Of a stretch of DNA of 64,000 nucleotides, positions 60,064-64,000 are shown piece after piece. The notes beneath the pieces are model-generated. The model made no database searches. It saw only the letters and a list, made by a program, of their open reading frames with translations, and was not told the origin of the DNA. Numbering within the stretch: position 1 is the stretch's first letter; each line of letters begins with the position of its first letter. Made by a program: the position numbers and the translations under genes. The DNA comes from Rhodoferax sp. (GTDB lineage: Bacteria; Pseudomonadota; Gammaproteobacteria; Burkholderiales; Burkholderiaceae_C): NCBI RefSeq assembly GCF_030697375.1, contig NZ_JAUYQD010000026.1:82542-146541 (forward strand), written 5' to 3'.

Positions 60064-60957
60064 ATGGACAGCCCCTACAAAACCTCTTTGTGCCTGCCGC
60101 TGGACTCCACCCTGGTGGCCGCGCTGGCCAAGATGACCGCTGCCATCGGCAGCGCGGACTGGTTCGACACCGTGCTGGACCTGCTGGGCACGGTGTGCGC
60201 CATCGACTCGGGCGGGGCCATGGTGTTCCACCGCAACCAGCGGCCCCGGCGCATCGTGCACCGCTTCAACCCGCTGGAGCGCAAGCTGCCCGAGGACGCT
60301 TTTTTGTCCGGCCCCTATGCGCTGGACCCCAACTACCAGTTGTTTTTGCAGGACTGCCCCACGGGCATTTACTGGCTGCGCGACATTGCGCCCGACGATT
60401 TTTACGAGACCGAGTACTACCGGGTGTTTTATTCGCAGATCGGCCTGTCCGACTCGATTGACCTGCTGTGGCGCATCAATGCCGACACGGCGCTCAATAT
60501 CTTCATCGAGCGCAGCATCCGCAACACCCGCTTCCAGCCCGCCGACCTCATCGCCATCAGCGCCCTGGCGCCGCTGGTCTTTGCGGCCACCGCCAAACAC
60601 CATGAACTGACGGCCGCGGCCTCCAGCCGCGATACCGACCAGCAGACCCACCGCAAGGTGCAAAGCACGATTGAACACTTTGCCAGCTCACTCCTGACCC
60701 AGCGCGAACGCCAGGTGCTGTTCTACATGATCAGCGGCTACTCCTCGGCACTGACCGCCCAGCGGCTGGGCACCACCGAGGGCACCATCAAGATCCACCG
60801 CAAAAACATCCACCGCAAGCTGGACATCGGCTCACAGGCGGAGCTGTTTTCGCTGTTCATCAACTGCATTCCCTTTGCGCAGCCGGACCAGTCCACCGAC
60901 CCGCTGGAGGCCTACCAAAGCGCCCCCAGCACCCGCAAGACGGTTTACTTGCCGTAA
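60064..60957 (+). CDS. LuxR-family transcriptional regulator
   Basis: 297 residues. The N-terminal two thirds resemble a GAF/autoinducer-like sensing region without recognisable ligand residues. The C-terminal HTH reads 'LLTQRERQVLFYMISGYSS' then 'IKIHRKNIHRKLDIGSQAEL'. It follows the GGDEF/EAL gene by 21 bp and its 3' end overlaps the convergent binding-protein gene by 13 bp. It may control the D-glutamate genes downstream; inference only. Confidence 0.92.
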   Translation: MDSPYKTSLCLPLDSTLVAALAKMTAAIGSADWFDTVLDLLGTVCAIDSGGAMVFHRNQRPRRIVHRFNPLERKLPEDAFLSGPYALDPNYQLFLQDCPTGIYWLRDIAPDDFYETEYYRVFYSQIGLSDSIDLLWRINADTALNIFIERSIRNTRFQPADLIAISALAPLVFAATAKHHELTAAASSRDTDQQTHRKVQSTIEHFASSLLTQRERQVLFYMISGYSSALTAQRLGTTEGTIKIHRKNIHRKLDIGSQAELFSLFINCIPFAQPDQSTDPLEAYQSAPSTRKTVYLP

Positions 60958-61721
60958 ACGTCGAAGTCGAAATACTTGTCGGCAATCTTCTTGTACGTGC
61001 CGTTGGCGTGGATGGCCTTGAGGGCGGTGTTGAATTCGGTCTTGAGCTTGACATCGTTCTGGCGCATGGCTGCGCCCGTGCCGTAGCCCAGGATGACTTG
61101 GTCCTTCATCTCGTAGGGCGCAAATTCAAAGGGCTTGCCCTCGGGCTTGGTCAGAAAACCCATTTTCATTTCCACCAGATTGCCCACGATGGCGTCCAGG
61201 CGGCCCGAGGCGATGTCCAGATACGAGTCTTGCGTGGACTCGTAGCGCTGCACGGTGGCGCCGGCCTTGGCATAGTATTTTTCTGCAAAATCGGCTTCGG
61301 TGGAGCCCTTGAGAACCCCCACCTTTTTGCCCTTCATCGAGCCCGGTGAGCCGTCCACGCCGCTGCCGCGCTTGACGATCACGCGGTAGGGAATGTCGGT
61401 GATCTTGTCGCTGAAACTGACCTTCTTGCGGCGCTCGTCGGTGACCGTCATGCCCGACAGAATCATGTCGAACTTCTTGGCCATCAGCGAGGGAACAATG
61501 GCGTCCCAGGGCGACTCCACGAACACACATTTGCGCTGCATCTCGGCGCACAAAGCGTTGGCCAGGTCAATCTCGAAACCCACCAGTTTTCCATCGGGCG
61601 CTTTGTATTCAAAGGGCTCGTAAGTGGCATCGGTGCCGATGCGCAGTTCTTTCAGAACGCCTGCCTGGGCGGATACCGCGCAACTCAGGCCAATGATCGC
61701 GAAGAGGTGTCTCAATTTCAT
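60945..61721 (-). CDS. Amino-acid ABC transporter periplasmic binding protein
   Basis: 258 residues, signal peptide 'SCAVSAQA'. Family 3 LAO/HisJ-like: 'LRIGTDATYEPFEYKAPDGK', 'VGFEIDLANALCAEM', 'IVPSLMAKKFDMILSGMTVT' and 'IADKYFDFDVYGK' at the end. It binds an amino acid in the periplasm. It is divergent from dgcN-dgcA, so D-glutamate or a related amino acid is a reasonable guess. Permease and ATPase genes are not in the window. Confidence 0.92.
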   Translation of the reverse strand: MKLRHLFAIIGLSCAVSAQAGVLKELRIGTDATYEPFEYKAPDGKLVGFEIDLANALCAEMQRKCVFVESPWDAIVPSLMAKKFDMILSGMTVTDERRKKVSFSDKITDIPYRVIVKRGSGVDGSPGSMKGKKVGVLKGSTEADFAEKYYAKAGATVQRYESTQDSYLDIASGRLDAIVGNLVEMKMGFLTKPEGKPFEFAPYEMKDQVILGYGTGAAMRQNDVKLKTEFNTALKAIHANGTYKKIADKYFDFDVYGK

Positions 61722-61729
61722 TTGTTTTC

Positions 61730-61744
61730 CTTGAAAATTTCAAG
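61730..61744. promoter_or_regulatory. Palindrome overlapping the binding-protein leader
   Basis: CTTGAAA A TTTCAAG, 7-bp arms, 8 bp upstream of the start codon on the minus strand and overlapping its ribosome site. Possible operator controlling the divergent region (61722-62020), in which I see no gene. Confidence 0.4.
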
Positions 61745-62020
61745 CTGGTGATCGGAGTAGTGCTGTCCTGCGCAGGGCATGCGAGAGTGAGAATACGGGG
61801 ATTCACGCCGCTGCGGTGCACCTCTACCCCCAAAGGGATAGAGCCAAATAAGCAGTGTGTTGCAGCCTGGTTTTTGGCCTATCCCTTGGGGTGTAGGCCC
61901 CGCAAAACCGCCCTGTTTTTGGGCCGCAAACCCCGCGTTTGCTCTTACGCTTGCCCCCGCCAAGACCTTTGGCACGCGACCGACTGTGCGAAGACAGTCT
62001 GCCTTTTTTGCGAGAACACC

Positions 62021-63028
62021 ATGCACCAACTCCGTAAACCCTACCTGCTTTTCTTGGGCGATGTCACGCTCAAATCCGACGCCAAAACCGCCTTTGGCCT
62101 GCGGGACTGGTGCGCCGAAGACGTGATAGGCGAATGGAGCTTGCCCGCCGCCACCGTCAGCCTGGACCTGCCCCGCGTGTCCCCCGCCGATGCGGCGAAG
62201 CGCGGCGCCGGCTCCATCGTGGTGGGCGTGGCCGCCGTGGGCGGCGCCCTGCCCGCCCACTGGCTGCCCGAACTGGAAGCCGCGCTGGACGCGGGCCTGG
62301 ACATTGTGAGCGGCCAGCACACGCGCCTGACGGCCTTCCCCAGCCTGGTGCAAGCGGCGGCGCGCAGCGGCGCCAAGCTGATCGACGTGCGCCACTCCGA
62401 CCAGACCTTCCCCGCAGGCACCGGGCGCCGCCGCAGCGGCAAACGCGTGCTCACCGTGGGCACCGACTGCGCGCTGGGCAAGAAATACACCGCCCTGGCA
62501 TTGACCAAGGCATTGCAAGCGCAGGGCGCCCCCGCCACCTTCCGCGCCACCGGCCAAACCGGTGTGATGATTGCCGGCGCGGGTGTCGCCATCGACGCCG
62601 TGATCTCGGACTTTGTGGCCGGTGCCGCCGAGCAGTTATCGCCCGACAACGCGCCCACGCATTGGGACGTGATCGAAGGCCAGGGCGCCCTGTTCCACCC
62701 GGCCTATGCGGGGGTCACCCTGGGCCTGTTGCACGGCTCGCAGCCCGACGCGCTGGTGCTGTGCCACGACCCCGCCCGCAGCACCATCGAGGGCTACCCC
62801 GAGCACCCCATCCCCGACCTGCAGCTGGCCATCGACCGCTATGTGGAAGCGGGCCGCCTCACCAACACCGCCGTGCGCTGCGTGGGCGTCAGCATCAACT
62901 CCAGCAGCCTGAGCGATGCCCAGTGGGCCGACTACGCCCAAACCCTGAGCGCGCAACTCGGCCTACCGGTGGTGGACCCGATGCGCGGTGGCGTGCATGC
63001 ACTGGCCACGGCCCTGCTGCAACCATGA
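62021..63028 (+). CDS. dgcN: D-glutamate N-acetyltransferase (DUF1611)
   Basis: 335 residues from the ATG at 62021. 'RKPYLLFLGDVTLKSDAKTA' opening, 'RVLTVGTDCALGKKYTALAL' (P-loop-like) and 'VIEGQGALFHPAYAGVTLGL' are DUF1611 features. DgcN proteins acetylate D-glutamate for racemisation by DgcA. The stop overlaps the next start (63025-63028). Coupling with an enolase-superfamily epimerase gene supports this over the general DUF1611 label. Confidence 0.88.
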   Translation: MHQLRKPYLLFLGDVTLKSDAKTAFGLRDWCAEDVIGEWSLPAATVSLDLPRVSPADAAKRGAGSIVVGVAAVGGALPAHWLPELEAALDAGLDIVSGQHTRLTAFPSLVQAAARSGAKLIDVRHSDQTFPAGTGRRRSGKRVLTVGTDCALGKKYTALALTKALQAQGAPATFRATGQTGVMIAGAGVAIDAVISDFVAGAAEQLSPDNAPTHWDVIEGQGALFHPAYAGVTLGLLHGSQPDALVLCHDPARSTIEGYPEHPIPDLQLAIDRYVEAGRLTNTAVRCVGVSINSSSLSDAQWADYAQTLSAQLGLPVVDPMRGGVHALATALLQP

Positions 63029-64000
63029 TCCGCTGCACCACCACCACCGAGCGCTGGGCCATGCATGAGCCCTTCGAGATTGCGCGCGAAACCATCACCC
63101 ACCAAGCGGTGGTGATGGTCCGCCTGGACGACGGCCAGGGCCACAGCGGCTGCGCCGAAGCGGCCGGCGTGGACTACGACGGCGAAACGCCCCAGAGCAT
63201 GGCCGCGCAGATCGACGCCGTGCGCCCTCAGCTGCACGACGACCTCACCGGCGCGGAGCTGCTGCACCTGCTGCCCGCCGGCGGCGCGCGCAACGCACTG
63301 GACTGCGCCCTGTGGGACCTGCGCGCCAAACAAAGCGGTGTGCCGGTGTGGCAGGCGGCCACCGGCACGCGCTGGCACAGCGTCACCACCGCCTTCACCC
63401 TGGGCCTGGGCAATGAGGCCAGCACCCGGCGCAAGGCCCGCGCGGCGCGCCACTTCCCCATCCTCAAACTGAAGGTGGACGCCCACCGCCACCTGGACGT
63501 GGTGCGCGTGGTGCGCGAAGAACACCCCGGCGCACGCATCGTGGTCGATGCCAACCAGGCCTGGACACTGGAGCTGCTGCACGACCTGCTGCCGCATTTA
63601 CAAGCCGCCGGTGTGGAACTGGTGGAGCAGCCGCTGGCGCGCGGCCAGGACGCTGGCCTGCTGGGTTTTGAGCCCCCCATCCCCCTGGCCGCCGACGAGT
63701 CCTGCACCGACCGCGCCTCGCTGGCCCACCTGGTGGGGCGCTACCAGTTCGTCAACATCAAGCTCGACAAATGCGGCGGCCTCACCGAAGGCCTGGCCCT
63801 GGCCGCCCAAGCCCGCCGCCTGGGGCTGGGCCTGATGGTCGGCAATATGTGCGGCACCTCCCTGGCCATGGCCCCCGCCTTCCTGCTGGCCCAGCAGTGC
63901 CGCTATGTGGACCTGGACGGCCCGCTGCTGCAAACCGAAGACCGGGCGCATGCGCTGGACTACCGGGGCGGGGAGATTCAGGTGCCTGGGGCGGAGTTGT
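63025..64000 (+). CDS. dgcA: N-acetyl-D-glutamate racemase (enolase superfamily), 3'-truncated by window edge
   Basis: 325 codons visible, no stop before the window end; the family is about 330, so only the last few residues are missing. Dipeptide-epimerase-like: lid domain 'HEPFEIARETITHQAVVMVR', barrel with catalytic Lys in 'FPILKLKVDAHR', metal ligands Asp of 'IVVDANQAW', Glu of 'VELVEQPLARGQD' and Asp of 'PLAADESC', and the second Lys in 'QFVNIKLDKCGG'. It converts N-acetyl-D-Glu to the L form. Translationally coupled to dgcN. Confidence 0.9.
   Translation, partial: MIRCTTTTERWAMHEPFEIARETITHQAVVMVRLDDGQGHSGCAEAAGVDYDGETPQSMAAQIDAVRPQLHDDLTGAELLHLLPAGGARNALDCALWDLRAKQSGVPVWQAATGTRWHSVTTAFTLGLGNEASTRRKARAARHFPILKLKVDAHRHLDVVRVVREEHPGARIVVDANQAWTLELLHDLLPHLQAAGVELVEQPLARGQDAGLLGFEPPIPLAADESCTDRASLAHLVGRYQFVNIKLDKCGGLTEGLALAAQARRLGLGLMVGNMCGTSLAMAPAFLLAQQCRYVDLDGPLLQTEDRAHALDYRGGEIQVPGAEL

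Noticed and set aside
1..64000. CRISPR array, prophage, integron or toxin-antitoxin pair
   Set aside because: No regular short repeats with spacers, no phage structural genes or integrases, and no recognisable toxin-antitoxin pair anywhere in the window.

Overview
The window is dense, GC-rich chromosome from a betaproteobacterium, most likely a member of the Comamonadaceae close to Rhodoferax or Curvibacter. The reasons are the gene families (quinol-type nitric oxide reductase, PutA of about 1,000 residues, smo-type polyol ABC operon, GNA1162-type lipoprotein trio) and a dispersed repeat with the core 'GATAGCTGCTTGCGC' that I remember from many Comamonadaceae genomes. There are no rRNA genes, canonical tRNA genes, insertion sequences, prophage or CRISPR arrays.

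Layout. 1-13.6 kb: the end of an RND pump gene, then a minus-strand block read from 13.5 to 1.3 kb. It encodes a thiamine-diphosphate enzyme, an SDR, two different citrate-synthase-fold proteins, a TonB receptor, a periplasmic binding protein and a very large hybrid kinase/GGDEF/EAL protein. 13.8-24.6 kb: a chemoreceptor gene joined to a polyol-binding-protein gene, then a polyol ABC operon with a second copy of that binding protein, two dehydrogenases, an AraC regulator and a stub resembling the start of a xylulokinase gene. 24.6-35.7 kb: queE-queD, a mechanosensitive channel, a DNA glycosylase, qNor behind likely NsrR sites, bluB behind a cobalamin riboswitch, and two TetR-controlled loci. 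35.8-37.7 kb: a cobalamin riboswitch plus terminator in front of a 53-residue peptide gene and a radical SAM/SPASM gene, which I read as a RiPP operon controlled by vitamin B12. 37.7-47.4 kb: envelope lipoproteins, RlpA, a small regulator region between two 69-bp direct repeats, two orphan binding proteins, a CheX/CheY pair and a phasin-like protein. 47.5-53.7 kb: the RNA repair locus rtcR / rsr - three Y-RNA-like structures - rtcB - rtcA with a sigma-54 promoter. 53.9-64 kb: a zinc-binding CZB protein, putA, a periplasmic-sensing GGDEF/EAL protein, a LuxR regulator, an amino-acid-binding protein, and dgcN-dgcA for D-glutamate use, running off the window end.

Main points of interest. (1) The riboswitch-peptide-radical SAM operon. 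(2) The run of three Y RNA-like structures between rsr and rtcB, two with tRNA-like T-arms and one also with a D-arm. (3) Copies of the Comamonadaceae repeat lying inside open reading frames: three in putA and one in a DNA glycosylase. (4) The TPP-SDR-double citrate-synthase-fold operon, whose pathway I cannot assign.
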